Shown: in pieces, positions 17,785 through 26,772 of the stretch
Numbering within the stretch: the first letter of the stretch is position 1
Layout of the letters: each line of letters starts with the position of its first letter
Assembly (NCBI RefSeq): GCF_021378075.1
Contig: NZ_JAJUOS010000001.1
Coordinates: forward strand, 434,001-498,000
DNA from: Rhodobacter flavimaris
GTDB taxonomy: Bacteria; Pseudomonadota; Alphaproteobacteria; Rhodobacterales; Rhodobacteraceae
Length of the DNA: 64,000 nucleotides
Direction of reading: 5' to 3'
Translations under genes and position numbers: made by a program
Notes under the pieces: model-generated
The model's database searches: none
What the model was told of the DNA's origin: nothing
Seen by the model: the letters and a program-made list of their open reading frames with translations, nothing else

Positions 17785-19005
17785 TTAGCCGAAAAGCTCG
17801 TGGCAAAGTTCCAGCGCGGACACCAGCGCATCGACCTCGTCGCGGATGTTATACATGCCGAACGACGCGCGCGCGGTGGCTGACACCCCCAGCCAGTCCA
17901 TCAGCGGCATGGCGCAATGCGTGCCCGCGCGCACCGCGATCCCGCGCTTGTCGAGGATGGTCGAGATGTCATGCGCATGGGCCGCGCCGGTCAGCGTCAT
18001 CGAGAAGATCGCGCCCTTCTGCGGTGCATTACCCTGAATGTTCAGCCAGTTGAGGCCCTTGAAACGTTCTTCCGCATAGGCGCGCAGGTCGTGCTCATGC
18101 GCGGCGATATTCTGCATCCCGATCCCCATGAGGTACTCGAGCGCAACCCCCATGCCGATCTGCTGCACGATGCCCGGAGTGCCCGCCTCGAACTTCATCG
18201 GCGGCTTGTTGTAGGTGACCGCATCGCGCGTCACAGTGTCGATCATGTCGCCACCGCCGAGGAAGGGGCGCATCTCGGCCATGCGCTCGGGGCGGATATA
18301 AATCGCGCCCGAGCCCGAGGGGCCGTAAAGCTTGTGGCCGGTGATCGCGTAGAAATCGCAGCCGATATCGGCCACATCCACGGGCATATGCACCGCCGCC
18401 TGCGAGCCATCGACCAGAACCGGGACGCCCTTGGCGTGGGCGCCCTCGGTGATCGCCTTCACATCGACCAGCGTGCCGGTGACGTTCGACATGTGCGTAA
18501 TGGCGACCAGTTTGGTGCGCGGCCCGATGGCCTCGACAACCTTCGCCGGATCGAGCGATCCGTCCGCCTCAGGCTCGACCCATTTCAGCACGACGCCTTG
18601 GCGTTCACGCAGGAAATGCCAGGGCACGATATTTGCATGGTGCTCAAGCACGCTCAGCACGATCTCGTCGCCCGCTTCCAGACGCGGCGCGGCCCATGCG
18701 TAGGAGACAAGGTTGATCGCCTCGGTCGAGCCGGTGGTGAAGACGATATGCTCCTCACTCGGAGCGTTCAGGAAGCAGCGCACGATATCGCGCACGCCCT
18801 CGTATTTCTCGGTCGCGAGGTTCGACAGGAAGTGCAGCCCGCGGTGGACGTTGGCGTATTCGTCCTCATAGGCGCGGGTCATCGCGTCGATCACGCAACG
18901 CGGCTTTTGCGCCGAGGCGCCGTTGTCCAGATAGACCAGCGGCTTGCCGTTCACCTGCCGCGACAGGATCGGAAAATCGGCCCGGATCTTGGCCACATCA
19001 TACAT
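17785..19005 (-). CDS. sufS: cysteine desulfurase SufS
   Basis: 406-residue group II cysteine desulfurase, the sulfur donor for SufBCD. The PLP lysine lies in AITGHKLYGPSG and the catalytic Cys in VRAGTHCAMPLMDWLG, near residue 363 as in SufS. It is the last gene of the suf operon here; a sufE/sufU partner is not visible in the window. GAGGAGAC lies just upstream of the start. Confidence 0.95.
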   Translation of the reverse strand: MYDVAKIRADFPILSRQVNGKPLVYLDNGASAQKPRCVIDAMTRAYEDEYANVHRGLHFLSNLATEKYEGVRDIVRCFLNAPSEEHIVFTTGSTEAINLVSYAWAAPRLEAGDEIVLSVLEHHANIVPWHFLRERQGVVLKWVEPEADGSLDPAKVVEAIGPRTKLVAITHMSNVTGTLVDVKAITEGAHAKGVPVLVDGSQAAVHMPVDVADIGCDFYAITGHKLYGPSGSGAIYIRPERMAEMRPFLGGGDMIDTVTRDAVTYNKPPMKFEAGTPGIVQQIGMGVALEYLMGIGMQNIAAHEHDLRAYAEERFKGLNWLNIQGNAPQKGAIFSMTLTGAAHAHDISTILDKRGIAVRAGTHCAMPLMDWLGVSATARASFGMYNIRDEVDALVSALELCHELFG

Positions 19006-19016
19006 CGTCAGTCTCC

Positions 19017-19607
19017 TCAGCCCGTGACGGGCACGGGCACGAAGCCAAGGCTTACCATCAGCATTCCCGCGATCATGGCGCTGCCCAGAAAGGTTACGAT
19101 CACCCCGAAGGCGACCTTGAACAGATTCTCAAACCCGTGCAACGCGGCGGTGAACTGCACCAGCAACCAGAACAGTAGCACCATCATCGCCATCATCGCG
19201 ATGACCGAGGTAATGGGGAAGAACACCATCACCAGGACCTGCACAACCTGCGCGACGATCAGCACAAACTCCATCCAGGTCAGCAGCAAAAGCGCGTCGT
19301 AGAACCGCCCGCGCCCGCCGAAGTTGCGCCCCAGAACGGTCATCGCCGTCGCGCCGTAAAGGATCAGCGCGCCTTGCGCGATGGCCATCGGCACCGGGCT
19401 TGCCGGCTCGCCCATATCCTGATCGGTAACGAAGGCGAACAGGATCTCGGCAAAGCTGCCAAGGGCTGCAGAAACCACGATGACAATCGCCAGCGCCAGA
19501 AGGCGTGCCCGCGGCGGCAGGTTAAGCGCGATCAGCTCCCGCGCAACAACGCGCGGCTCGCGGAAGGTGCGCACGACCATCTGGCGCAGATCAAGCCCTG
19601 CAATCAT
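19017..19607 (-). CDS. Yip1-family-like membrane protein 2 of the suf operon
   Basis: 196-residue protein with about five hydrophobic helices (ARLLALAIVIVVSAALGSF, MEFVLIVAQVVQVLVMVFF, VIAMMAMMVLLFWLLVQF, and others) after an N-terminal amphipathic segment LRQMVVRTFREPRVVARELI. The start at 19607 (MIAGLDLRQ) overlaps the previous gene's stop by 4 bp; a longer upstream frame is a shadow. It resembles the neighbouring 163-residue protein, with which it shares the R-x-P-R-V-V-x-R motif, so the two are probably tandem paralogs. Co-location with sufD/sufS is common in Rhodobacterales but its role in Fe-S assembly is unknown. Confidence 0.75.
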   Translation of the reverse strand: MIAGLDLRQMVVRTFREPRVVARELIALNLPPRARLLALAIVIVVSAALGSFAEILFAFVTDQDMGEPASPVPMAIAQGALILYGATAMTVLGRNFGGRGRFYDALLLLTWMEFVLIVAQVVQVLVMVFFPITSVIAMMAMMVLLFWLLVQFTAALHGFENLFKVAFGVIVTFLGSAMIAGMLMVSLGFVPVPVTG

Positions 19608-20095
19608 TTTCCACCCGCCTCGAACTCGGCCACGCGCAGGCAGCCGCCCCAGATCAGCACGAAGGCCGCGAAGGTCAGCCAGCTGACCAGAACAAGCTGA
19701 GCGCCCTGCCCGATGAAGCCCGCGACCAGCCCCTGAAGCAGCATCAGGGGCGACACCACCAGCATGGCCCAGAACAGCGCCAGACGCGCGCCATACCAGC
19801 TGCCCGTCCCGCCAAAGACCTTGGCCACCAGCCGCGCCACGGCGGCCAGCAGGTAGAATGCCGGGATCGTCGCGACCAGCGCGATCCCGGTTCCCACCAT
19901 CAGCCCGGTCATCGGCAGGTCCGGCTGCTCGAAAGCCAGCCGCGACAGCCGCGGCCATTGCGCGACGAAGATGACGACCAGCGCGGCCATCAGGAAGGTC
20001 AGCGCCCGCGGCTCGGACGCGGTGCGCGCCATATGCGCGCGCATCACTACCCGAGGCGCGCGGTAGCTGCGCAGGATGTCATCGACCGCCGCCAT
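19604..20095 (-). CDS. Yip1-family-like membrane protein 1 of the suf operon
   Basis: 163 residues with about four membrane segments (ALTFLMAALVVIFVAQW, GLMVGTGIALVATIPAFYLL, LALFWAMLVVSPLMLLQ, LVLVSWLTFAAFVLIWG), preceded by ILRSYRAPRVVMRAHMAR. The start at 20095 lies 1 bp after the sufD stop, with AGGGG upstream, implying coupling. The pair of small membrane proteins might anchor or localise the Suf machinery, but nothing in the sequence proves this. Confidence 0.72.
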   Translation of the reverse strand: MAAVDDILRSYRAPRVVMRAHMARTASEPRALTFLMAALVVIFVAQWPRLSRLAFEQPDLPMTGLMVGTGIALVATIPAFYLLAAVARLVAKVFGGTGSWYGARLALFWAMLVVSPLMLLQGLVAGFIGQGAQLVLVSWLTFAAFVLIWGGCLRVAEFEAGGK

Positions 20096-20096
20096 T

Positions 20097-21389
20097 TCAG
20101 CCCCTGTGCCGCGCCAGCCAAGCCTCAAGCCGCGAGACGACCTCGTCCTTCAGCGCCTCGTCCTCGATCTCGTCGATCGCATCGGCCAGGAAGGACAGCA
20201 CCAGCAGCGCTGTCGCCTCTTCATGCGGCACCCCGCGCGAGCGCAGGTAGAACATCGCCGTCTCATCCAGCGCGCCGGTCGTGGAGCCGTGCGAGCATTT
20301 CACGTCGTCGGCGTAGATCTCAAGCTCGGGCTTGCCAAGGAACTGGCTGTCGTCATCGAGCAGAAGCGACTGGCTGATCTGGTAGCCATCAGTCTTCTGC
20401 GCGCCGGGCTTCACAAGGATCTTGCCCTGGAACGTGCCGACCGCGCCGTGCTTGAGCACCTTCTTGAAGACCTGACGGCTCTCGCCGCGCTCGGCGCCAT
20501 GGGTAATGAAGACGGTGTCGTCATGATGAAACGCGCCGCTCGCGCCATCGCCAAGCGCCGCACCGGCGACATGGGCCACCGCATCGTCGCCCACCATGTC
20601 GATCACGCATTCATTGCGCGTCAGCACGCCGTTCACGGTCATGGTGAAGCTCTTGAACAGCGCGCCCTCGGCCACGCGGGCGAAGATGCCCGTCACCGCG
20701 CGACGCTCATGATCGCGGCCCTGCGCCCGAATGTGATGGAAGCGCGCACCGGCGCCGACATCGACCTCCATGACCTTGTTGAACCGCGCTCCGGCCGGAC
20801 CGTTTTCAAGCAGGGTGAACTCCGCACCCGGCTCCAGCTTGATGACGTGGTGCAGGATCGGGTCCGAGGTCTCGGAGCGGTGCACGTAGATCAGGCTGAC
20901 GGGTTTCGCCGCTTTGCCGGTCACGCGGATCAGCAGCCCATCCGTCGCAGCGGCCGAGTTCAGCGCCGCGAAAGGCCGCACGACGGGCGACTGCCCGGCG
21001 GTTTCCAGCGTGCCGTAAAGACCCTGCGCCCAATGGATATCGGCGGCTTCCGCCTCGGCCAAACGCGCGATCTCGACCCCGGCCAGCTCCGGCGCATCCG
21101 AGGCCTCGGCATCGAAAACGCCATCCACGAAGACCAGCTTCACGCGGTCCATGCCGTTAAACAGCGGGGCCTCGTCGCTTGCCTCAAAGGGCTTGGCGGC
21201 GGGGGCCATCGGCGCGTTCAGCGCCGCCGGATCGGTATAGCGCCAGTATTCGTCGCGCCGCCCCGGAAGGCCCATCGCCACCAGCCGCGCCAGAGCATCG
21301 GCGCGCGCCGCCGTAAAGGCACCGCCCTTGGGCAGGTCGATCGCCGCAAGGCGCGCCTCCAGCGGAGTTTGCTTTTCGACCGCCGTCAT
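20097..21389 (-). CDS. sufD: Fe-S cluster assembly protein SufD
   Basis: 430-residue scaffold component of the SufBC2D complex. The right-handed beta-helix core and the family motif KCSHGSTTGALDE, including the conserved CSHG, are present near the C-terminus, followed by YLRSRGVPHEEATALLVLSFL. Its ATG overlaps the sufC stop as TGATG, giving translational coupling. Confidence 0.95.
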   Translation of the reverse strand: MTAVEKQTPLEARLAAIDLPKGGAFTAARADALARLVAMGLPGRRDEYWRYTDPAALNAPMAPAAKPFEASDEAPLFNGMDRVKLVFVDGVFDAEASDAPELAGVEIARLAEAEAADIHWAQGLYGTLETAGQSPVVRPFAALNSAAATDGLLIRVTGKAAKPVSLIYVHRSETSDPILHHVIKLEPGAEFTLLENGPAGARFNKVMEVDVGAGARFHHIRAQGRDHERRAVTGIFARVAEGALFKSFTMTVNGVLTRNECVIDMVGDDAVAHVAGAALGDGASGAFHHDDTVFITHGAERGESRQVFKKVLKHGAVGTFQGKILVKPGAQKTDGYQISQSLLLDDDSQFLGKPELEIYADDVKCSHGSTTGALDETAMFYLRSRGVPHEEATALLVLSFLADAIDEIEDEALKDEVVSRLEAWLARHRG

Positions 21390-22159
21390 CAGAGCACCCC
21401 CTCGATGCCGTGCTCGGCCAGGATCGCGGCATAGCCGTTGTTCTCGACCTCAAGCGCCAGTTCCGGCCCGCCGGTCTTGATGATGCGGCCATCGGCCATG
21501 ATATGCACCACGTCCGGCTTGATGTGGTCCAGAAGGCGCTGGTAGTGCGTGATCACCAGGAAGCTGCGGTTCTCGTCGCGCAGGGCGTTCACTCCCTCGG
21601 CCACCAGGCGCATCGCGTCCACGTCGAGGCCCGAGTCGGTCTCGTCGAGGATGCACATCCGCGGCTCAAGCATTGCCATTTGCAGGATTTCGTTGCGCTT
21701 CTTCTCACCGCCCGAGAAGCCCACGTTGACCGGACGCTTGAGCATTTCGGCGTCGATCTTCAGCGTCTTGGCCTTCTGGCGCACCAGCTTGAGGAAATCA
21801 CCCGCCGAGAGTTCTTCCTCACCGCGCGCCTTGCGCTGCGCGTTCACCGCGGTGCGCAGGAAGGTCATGTTGCCAACGCCGGGGATCTCGACCGGATATT
21901 GGAACGCGAGGAACAGGCCCGCCGCGGCGCGCTCTTCGGGCTCCATGTCCAGCAGCTCCTCGCCCTCAAGCGTGGCCGAGCCATCGGTGACCTCATAACC
22001 GTCGCGACCCGAGAGCACATAGGACAGCGTGGACTTGCCCGAGCCGTTCGGCCCCATGATCGCATGGACCTTACCTGCTTCGACGGTCAGGTCCACCCCT
22101 TTCAGGATGACCTTGTCCTGTTCTTCAAGTTTGACGTGCAGGTTCTTGATTTCAAGCAT
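21389..22159 (-). CDS. sufC: Fe-S cluster assembly ATPase SufC
   Basis: 256-residue ABC-type ATPase that drives conformational change of SufBD. Walker A is GPNGSGKST, the signature is FSGGEKKR, Walker B is MCILDETDSGLD, and the H-loop is in VITHYQRLL. The start at 22159 (MLEIKN) is chosen by family alignment; the frame extends 10 codons upstream without a better ribosome site. Confidence 0.96.
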   Translation of the reverse strand: MLEIKNLHVKLEEQDKVILKGVDLTVEAGKVHAIMGPNGSGKSTLSYVLSGRDGYEVTDGSATLEGEELLDMEPEERAAAGLFLAFQYPVEIPGVGNMTFLRTAVNAQRKARGEEELSAGDFLKLVRQKAKTLKIDAEMLKRPVNVGFSGGEKKRNEILQMAMLEPRMCILDETDSGLDVDAMRLVAEGVNALRDENRSFLVITHYQRLLDHIKPDVVHIMADGRIIKTGGPELALEVENNGYAAILAEHGIEGVL

Positions 22160-22505
22160 CTTTATGTTCCCGTTTTCGGCGCCGGTCAAAGCGGACGCAG
22201 GTAGGTTGTCACGATCCGGCCAAGCTGTTCAGCCGGGATCGGAGTGGGTTGAAGTTCGAATACGGCCATTCGGCCGATCATTCCAGTCGGAGCGGCGAAT
22301 TGCGTGGCGCTGTTACGCACGTAGCGCGCGTCAAGTCGGAGTACACGCTCCGGGTCTGGGCGTGTGTTTTTCGCATTTGCATTTCGGAAAATAGCTGTGC
22401 TGAAGCACCCAATGGTCAATCTGGCTCCGCGCGAACCATGGCAAGGCAGCTGAGCAATTCGTTCCAAAGTGGCGTAGTGCCGCGCCGCACGAAGCGGCGC
22501 GTCGT
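22160..22505 (-). other. 346-bp intergenic region between the membrane protein and sufC
   Basis: No clear gene. One short open frame (about 22186-22278, ending AEQLGRIVTTYLRPL) stops 26 bp before sufC; it has no recognised family and a weak ribosome site, so it is not called. The region is long for the inside of an operon and may hold an internal promoter for sufCD. Confidence 0.4.
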
Positions 22506-23054
22506 TCAGACGCCGAAGCCGATCACCGTGCCGCGGAAGACGAAGGTATCGGGGGCGGCTGATGCCTGATACATCTCCACCCATTTCGGGGTGAAGAGAA
22601 CCGCCGACAGCTCGGGCATCCAGAATGCGAGATTGTGCAGCGAGCATACCGCGAAGCCCACTGCGACCAGTTGCACGACGTTCAGGCTGCGGCCGCGCAG
22701 ACGCAAGATCCAGCGCAGCACATAGGCAAAGGACGTCCCCAGAGCCATCGAGAGGATGATCTGCCCGTCGCCGAACATCTCCGACGCTGTCTGCGGGAGC
22801 GTGAACATATGCGCCTGCAACGCGACCACGAAGGCCACTGCGAACAACCCGATCAGGAAGGCCCAGACAAGGTTCAGCGAGTAGAGTGCGCCCTGCAGCA
22901 GCTCGCGCACGCGCGACGGGCGGCGCACTTCCTCGAGCGAGCGCACACGCATCTCGTTGTCGCCCACGTGCAGGATGATATTGCCCTTCGCGTTCTCGCG
23001 GCCTTCCTCGATACGCTTCAGTCGCTCGGCAAACGTCGTCGTTGACACAGACAT
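22506..23054 (-). CDS. hypothetical membrane protein within the suf operon
   Basis: 182 residues. A charged N-terminal part (FAERLKRIEEGRENAKGN...VGDNEMRVRSLEE) is followed by about four hydrophobic segments (NLVWAFLIGLFAVAFVVAL, IILSMALGTSFAYVLRWIL, VVQLVAVGFAVCSLHNLAF, and others). I recognise no family. It lies between sufB and sufC on the same strand, a position often occupied by small hypothetical proteins in rhodobacterial suf operons. Confidence 0.75.
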   Translation of the reverse strand: MSVSTTTFAERLKRIEEGRENAKGNIILHVGDNEMRVRSLEEVRRPSRVRELLQGALYSLNLVWAFLIGLFAVAFVVALQAHMFTLPQTASEMFGDGQIILSMALGTSFAYVLRWILRLRGRSLNVVQLVAVGFAVCSLHNLAFWMPELSAVLFTPKWVEMYQASAAPDTFVFRGTVIGFGV

Positions 23055-23480
23055 GCTGCGCTTCGCCCCCAGTTCCTTGTTTGCTCAAAGAAACCACGCG
23101 ATTGCGCCCGAATTGCGGCAAGGGGGCGCCCGAGCCGTGACGATCAGTATCCGATGCGGCAACAATCAATCCCGAACAGGATGAAAGAACGCTGCTGTGA
23201 CAACGGGTTGTGCGACTCGGCGCAACCATGGACAGCAGGCTGCCCATCCTCTGTCCATCGCCCGCGGGTTGCCTTGGATAGTTCGCAATTTCTCTTGCCA
23301 AGATCTGGTAAACCGGGGGTTCGACAGCCCGATCCTGACACCGCTTACCCCATACGGGCGCCAGCTGGGCGAAGACGCGCTCGGCGTCTTCGCCCCAGTG
23401 GTTCGTTCGTATGGCGGCGATGGTTTTCAAATCGAGTTCCCGGCAGTTTCAGGCGCCCAAGATTGGCAAGACAGCGTCGA
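23055..23480 (-). other. 426-bp spacer inside the suf operon with a 12-bp hairpin
   Basis: No intact gene lies between sufB and the membrane-protein gene. About 80 bp after the sufB stop is a perfect hairpin (arms 23367-23378 and 23384-23395, loop GCTCG) with no U-tract. A short TTG-initiated frame beginning at 23430 (KTIAAIRTNHWGEDAERVF...) resembles the N-terminus of a real protein but degenerates after about 30 residues; it may be a gene remnant. Confidence 0.45.
23365..23398 (-). repeat. strong hairpin downstream of sufB
   Basis: GGGCGAAGACGC and GCGTCTTCGCCC form a perfect 12-bp stem with a 5-nt loop. Lack of a following U-tract argues against a simple terminator; it could stabilise the sufB 3' end or attenuate the rest of the operon. 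Confidence 0.6.
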
Positions 23481-25001
23481 TCAGCCGACGCTGCCTTCAA
23501 GCGAAATCGCCACTAGGCTCTGCGCCTCCATGGCAAATTCCATCGGCAGGGCTTGCAGCACCTCGCGGCAAAAACCGTTCACGACAAGCGCGACGGCCTC
23601 TTCCTCGTCCATGCCACGCGCGCGGCAATAGAACAGCTGATCGTCATCGACCTTGCTGGTTGTCGCCTCGTGCTCGACCCGGCTCGAGTTATTCTTGACC
23701 TCGATATAGGGAACGGTGTGCGCCCCGCATTTGTCGCCGATCAGCAGGCTGTCGCACTGCGTATAGTTGCGCGAGTTCTTGGCCTTGGGGTGCATCGTCA
23801 CCAGCCCGCGGTAGGTGTTCTGCGCCTGCCCCGCCGAGATCCCCTTGGACACGATGCGCGATTTCGAGTTCTTGCCAAGATGGATCATCTTGGTGCCCGT
23901 GTCGGCCTGCTGGTAGTTGTTGGCAATGGCGATCGAGTAGAACTCGCCCGAGGTATCGTCGCCGCGCAGGATGCAGGACGGGTATTTCCAGGTGATGGCC
24001 GAGCCGGTCTCGACCTGGGTCCACATCACCTTGGCGCGGTCGCCACGGCAATCGGCGCGCTTGGTGACAAAGTTATAGATGCCGCCCTTGCCTTCCTCGT
24101 CGCCAGGGAACCAGTTCTGGACGGTCGAATATTTGACCTCGGCATCCTCGAGAATGACGATCTCGACGACGGCCGCGTGCAGCTGCGCGGTATCGCGCTT
24201 GGGCGCGGTGCAGCCTTCGAGGTAGCTGACATACGACCCCTTGTCGGCCACGATCAGCGTGCGCTCGAACTGCCCGGTGTTCTCGGCGTTGATGCGGAAA
24301 TAGGTCGACAGCTCCATCGGGCAGCGGGTGCCCGGCGGGATGTAGACGAACGAGCCATCAGAGAACACGGCCGAGTTCAGCGTGGCGAAGAAGTTATCCG
24401 ACTGCGGCACGACCGAGCCGAGGTATTTCTTGACCAGTTCCGGGTGTTCTTTGATCGCCTCGGAGATCGAGCAGAAGATCACCCCCGCCTCGGCCAGCTT
24501 GGCCTTGAAGGTGGTGCCGACCGAGACCGAGTCGAAGACCGCATCGACGGCAACCTGACGCTCACCCTCGACGAAATTCTCGGCGCCCTCGACGCCGGCA
24601 AGGATCAGCTGTTCCTTAAGCGGGATGCCCAGCTTTTCGTAAGTGGCCAGCAGCTTGGGATCGACCTCGTCGAGCGACTTGGGCTTCTTCTCCATGCTCT
24701 TGGGACGGGCATAGTAGTAAAGATCCTGATAGTCGATCTCGGGGTAATGCAGCATCGCCCATTTCGGCTCGACCATGGTCACCCAACGGCGGTAGGCCTG
24801 AAGACGCCATTCCAGCATCCATTCGGGCTCATCGTTCTTGGCCGAGATCAGGCGAACGATCTCTTCGGAAATGCCTTTGGGGGCATATTCCATTTCGATC
24901 TCGGTCTCCCAACCATATTTGTAGGAGCCCATGTTCTGGACGGTCTCGACCGTTTCACGATCCACGCCCTCGCGGACGTCCAGTTCCTGTTCCAAAGCCA
25001 T
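23481..25001 (-). CDS. sufB: Fe-S cluster assembly protein SufB
   Basis: 506-residue scaffold subunit of SufBC2D on which nascent clusters are built. The sequence is collinear with the family: [19 protein letters not shown] near the N-terminus, [34 protein letters not shown] and the C-terminal [18 protein letters not shown]. Length is typical. It is the third gene after iscR and the NifS-like gene, 12 bp from the latter. Confidence 0.97.
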   Translation of the reverse strand: MALEQELDVREGVDRETVETVQNMGSYKYGWETEIEMEYAPKGISEEIVRLISAKNDEPEWMLEWRLQAYRRWVTMVEPKWAMLHYPEIDYQDLYYYARPKSMEKKPKSLDEVDPKLLATYEKLGIPLKEQLILAGVEGAENFVEGERQVAVDAVFDSVSVGTTFKAKLAEAGVIFCSISEAIKEHPELVKKYLGSVVPQSDNFFATLNSAVFSDGSFVYIPPGTRCPMELSTYFRINAENTGQFERTLIVADKGSYVSYLEGCTAPKRDTAQLHAAVVEIVILEDAEVKYSTVQNWFPGDEEGKGGIYNFVTKRADCRGDRAKVMWTQVETGSAITWKYPSCILRGDDTSGEFYSIAIANNYQQADTGTKMIHLGKNSKSRIVSKGISAGQAQNTYRGLVTMHPKAKNSRNYTQCDSLLIGDKCGAHTVPYIEVKNNSSRVEHEATTSKVDDDQLFYCRARGMDEEEAVALVVNGFCREVLQALPMEFAMEAQSLVAISLEGSVG

Positions 25002-25013
25002 TTCCTTTCCGCG

Positions 25014-26093
25014 TCAGACTCTTGCGCGATGTTTTTTAAGTGCCGCGCCGAAAGCCTCGGCAAAGCGCAGAACCTCATCCTTCGTAACCCCCGGCCCGAG
25101 CGAGACCCGCAACGCGGATGCCGCCAGATCCTCGGACCAGCCCATCGCGCGCAAAACCTTGCTCGCGCGGACCTTGCCCGAGGAACAGGCCGAGCCAGCC
25201 GACACGCCAAACCCCATCAGGTCCAGCCGCATCACCTGTGTCTCGCCCTTCCAGCCGGGACTGACAATCGAAAGCGTATTAGGAAGGATCGTAGGCCCCA
25301 GGCCTCCGTCCCCCGAATGATCTCCCGATGTCTCCCAACCCGGAAAATAGAGCGTCTCACCGCTCTCTTCCAGAGCATTTTTTAGAATATTTCTAATTTT
25401 GGCAACTTCATCCCAAACACCCACCGCCAGATCGCGCGCGGCGGCCTCGGCGGCTGCACCGAAGCCCGCGATTCCGATCAGGTTCTCGGTGCCCGCACGG
25501 CGGCCCATTTCCTGCCCGCCGCCGCGCAACTGCGCCGCGATATCGGTGCCGCGCCGCACGACCAGCGCGCCGATACCCTTGGGGCCACCCAGCTTGTGGG
25601 CCGAGATCAGCCCCGCCGTCACTCCAAGCCAGTTGAAGGCAAAGGGGATCTTGCCAAAGGCCTGCGTCAGGTCGCTGACCGCCAGCCCCTCGGGCAGTTG
25701 CTGGATGACGCCGGTTTCGGAATTGGCGAGTTGAAGCGTTGCACGCGCGGGATCGGGCACAGAGACCCGGCCGAACCCGTCCACCGCCAGATCCGCCGCG
25801 CACCAGGCCGCGACCGCGTCATGCTCGATCGCCGCGCAGGAATAGCCGTGCTCGGCCAGCGCGAGCGAGGCCGCCTCGGTCGCGCCGGAGGTAAAGATGA
25901 TGTCCTGCCCCTCGGCGCCCAAAGCTGCCGCCACCTGGGCGCGGGCGCGTTCCATCAGCGTTTTGGCCGCGCGCCCCTCGGCATGGACCGAGGACGGGTT
26001 CCCCACCACGTCCATCGCCGCGATCATCGCCGCGCGCGCCTCGGGGCGCAGCGGAGCGGTCGCATTCCAGTCCAGATAGACGCGCGGGTTCAT
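25014..26093 (-). CDS. NifS/IscS-like cysteine desulfurase
   Basis: 359-residue PLP enzyme of the class V aminotransferase family, group I desulfurase type. The PLP lysine is in SAHKLGGPKG, and the Cys-bearing loop SAGSACSSGKV is that of NifS/IscS. It would be a second sulfur donor in an operon that also encodes SufS; this double arrangement is usual in rhodobacterial suf operons. The 21-bp gap after iscR contains GAGGGAC as ribosome site. Confidence 0.88.
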   Translation of the reverse strand: MNPRVYLDWNATAPLRPEARAAMIAAMDVVGNPSSVHAEGRAAKTLMERARAQVAAALGAEGQDIIFTSGATEAASLALAEHGYSCAAIEHDAVAAWCAADLAVDGFGRVSVPDPARATLQLANSETGVIQQLPEGLAVSDLTQAFGKIPFAFNWLGVTAGLISAHKLGGPKGIGALVVRRGTDIAAQLRGGGQEMGRRAGTENLIGIAGFGAAAEAAARDLAVGVWDEVAKIRNILKNALEESGETLYFPGWETSGDHSGDGGLGPTILPNTLSIVSPGWKGETQVMRLDLMGFGVSAGSACSSGKVRASKVLRAMGWSEDLAASALRVSLGPGVTKDEVLRFAEAFGAALKKHRARV

Positions 26094-26114
26094 CCGATGT
26101 CCCTCAAGCGCCCG

Positions 26115-26573
26115 TCACTCGTCCACGACCGAAAACAGCGACGGCACCGCCGGGCAGGGTTTCAGTGCGTTCTTCGTCACATCCGCCAGCGTGGTCTGAT
26201 GCAGGAAGACGAAAACCTGCGCGCTCAGGCTCTCCCACAGCCGGTTCGACAGCGACTGCGCGCGCGAACCCGAAATACCGCCCGAGGCGCCCGCCCCCAC
26301 ATGCAGCGCACTAACCGTCTCATCAACGGCCTCGAAAATCTCGGAGACGCGAATTTCCTCGGGGGTACGGGCCAGACGATAGCCACCGCCGGGGCCGCGC
26401 ACCGACTCCACCAGCCCCGCGCGGCGCAGGCGCACGAACAGCTGTTCGAGATAGGGCAAGGAGATATCCTGACGCTTCGAGATCGCCGCCAGCGAGGTCA
26501 TCGCATCGGGACCGGCCATCGCCAGATCCACCAACGCCACCATCGCATAGCGTCCTTTGGTCGAAAGTTTCAT
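26115..26573 (-). CDS. iscR: Rrf2/IscR-family regulator
   Basis: 152-residue winged-helix regulator beginning MKLSTKGRYAMVALVDLA, with the recognition helix in ISLPYLEQLFVRLRRAGLV and wing RGPGGGYRLA, all typical of IscR. The three-cysteine ligand cluster of E. coli IscR is missing: the equivalent stretch is ALHVGAGASGGISGSR, and the only Cys is near the end (LKPCPAVPSLF). A Rhodobacter-type IscR with a single Cys and unusual cluster ligation has been described, and this protein appears to be of that type. It probably autoregulates and controls the whole suf operon in response to Fe-S status. Confidence 0.9.
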   Translation of the reverse strand: MKLSTKGRYAMVALVDLAMAGPDAMTSLAAISKRQDISLPYLEQLFVRLRRAGLVESVRGPGGGYRLARTPEEIRVSEIFEAVDETVSALHVGAGASGGISGSRAQSLSNRLWESLSAQVFVFLHQTTLADVTKNALKPCPAVPSLFSVVDE

Positions 26574-26598
26574 CGCCGCCTCCCCCAAGCGCCCGTTC

Positions 26599-26613
26599 GC
26601 ATTGCAAATGCGG
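26599..26613 (-). promoter_or_regulatory. dyad upstream of iscR, candidate autoregulatory operator
   Basis: CGCATT-GCA-AATGCG has perfect 6-bp arms and ends 26 bp before the iscR start, near the ribosome site GGGGGAGG. Position suggests a repressor site, perhaps for IscR itself. Only the symmetry is observed; the regulator is inferred. Confidence 0.4.
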
Positions 26614-26772
26614 GGCAAAGCATTGACGCCGCGCCTTGGGCCGCTTAACTCAATTCCACCCATATTCCCGGCATCCCGCCGGGGATTGCCCCGTCCTAGG
26701 GTGTCTGAGCGAAAGCGTCAAGCATACGCACCGTCGCACCCCTGGGCCCAGAGAATAAAGCAGCGAGAGCCG

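Noticed and set aside
22186..23430. A 414-codon minus-strand frame between sufB and sufC.
   Set aside because: Its central part is an out-of-frame reading of the 182-residue membrane protein gene (22506-23054), which has the better membrane-protein pattern; only its first ~30 codons look protein-like and are noted as a possible remnant.
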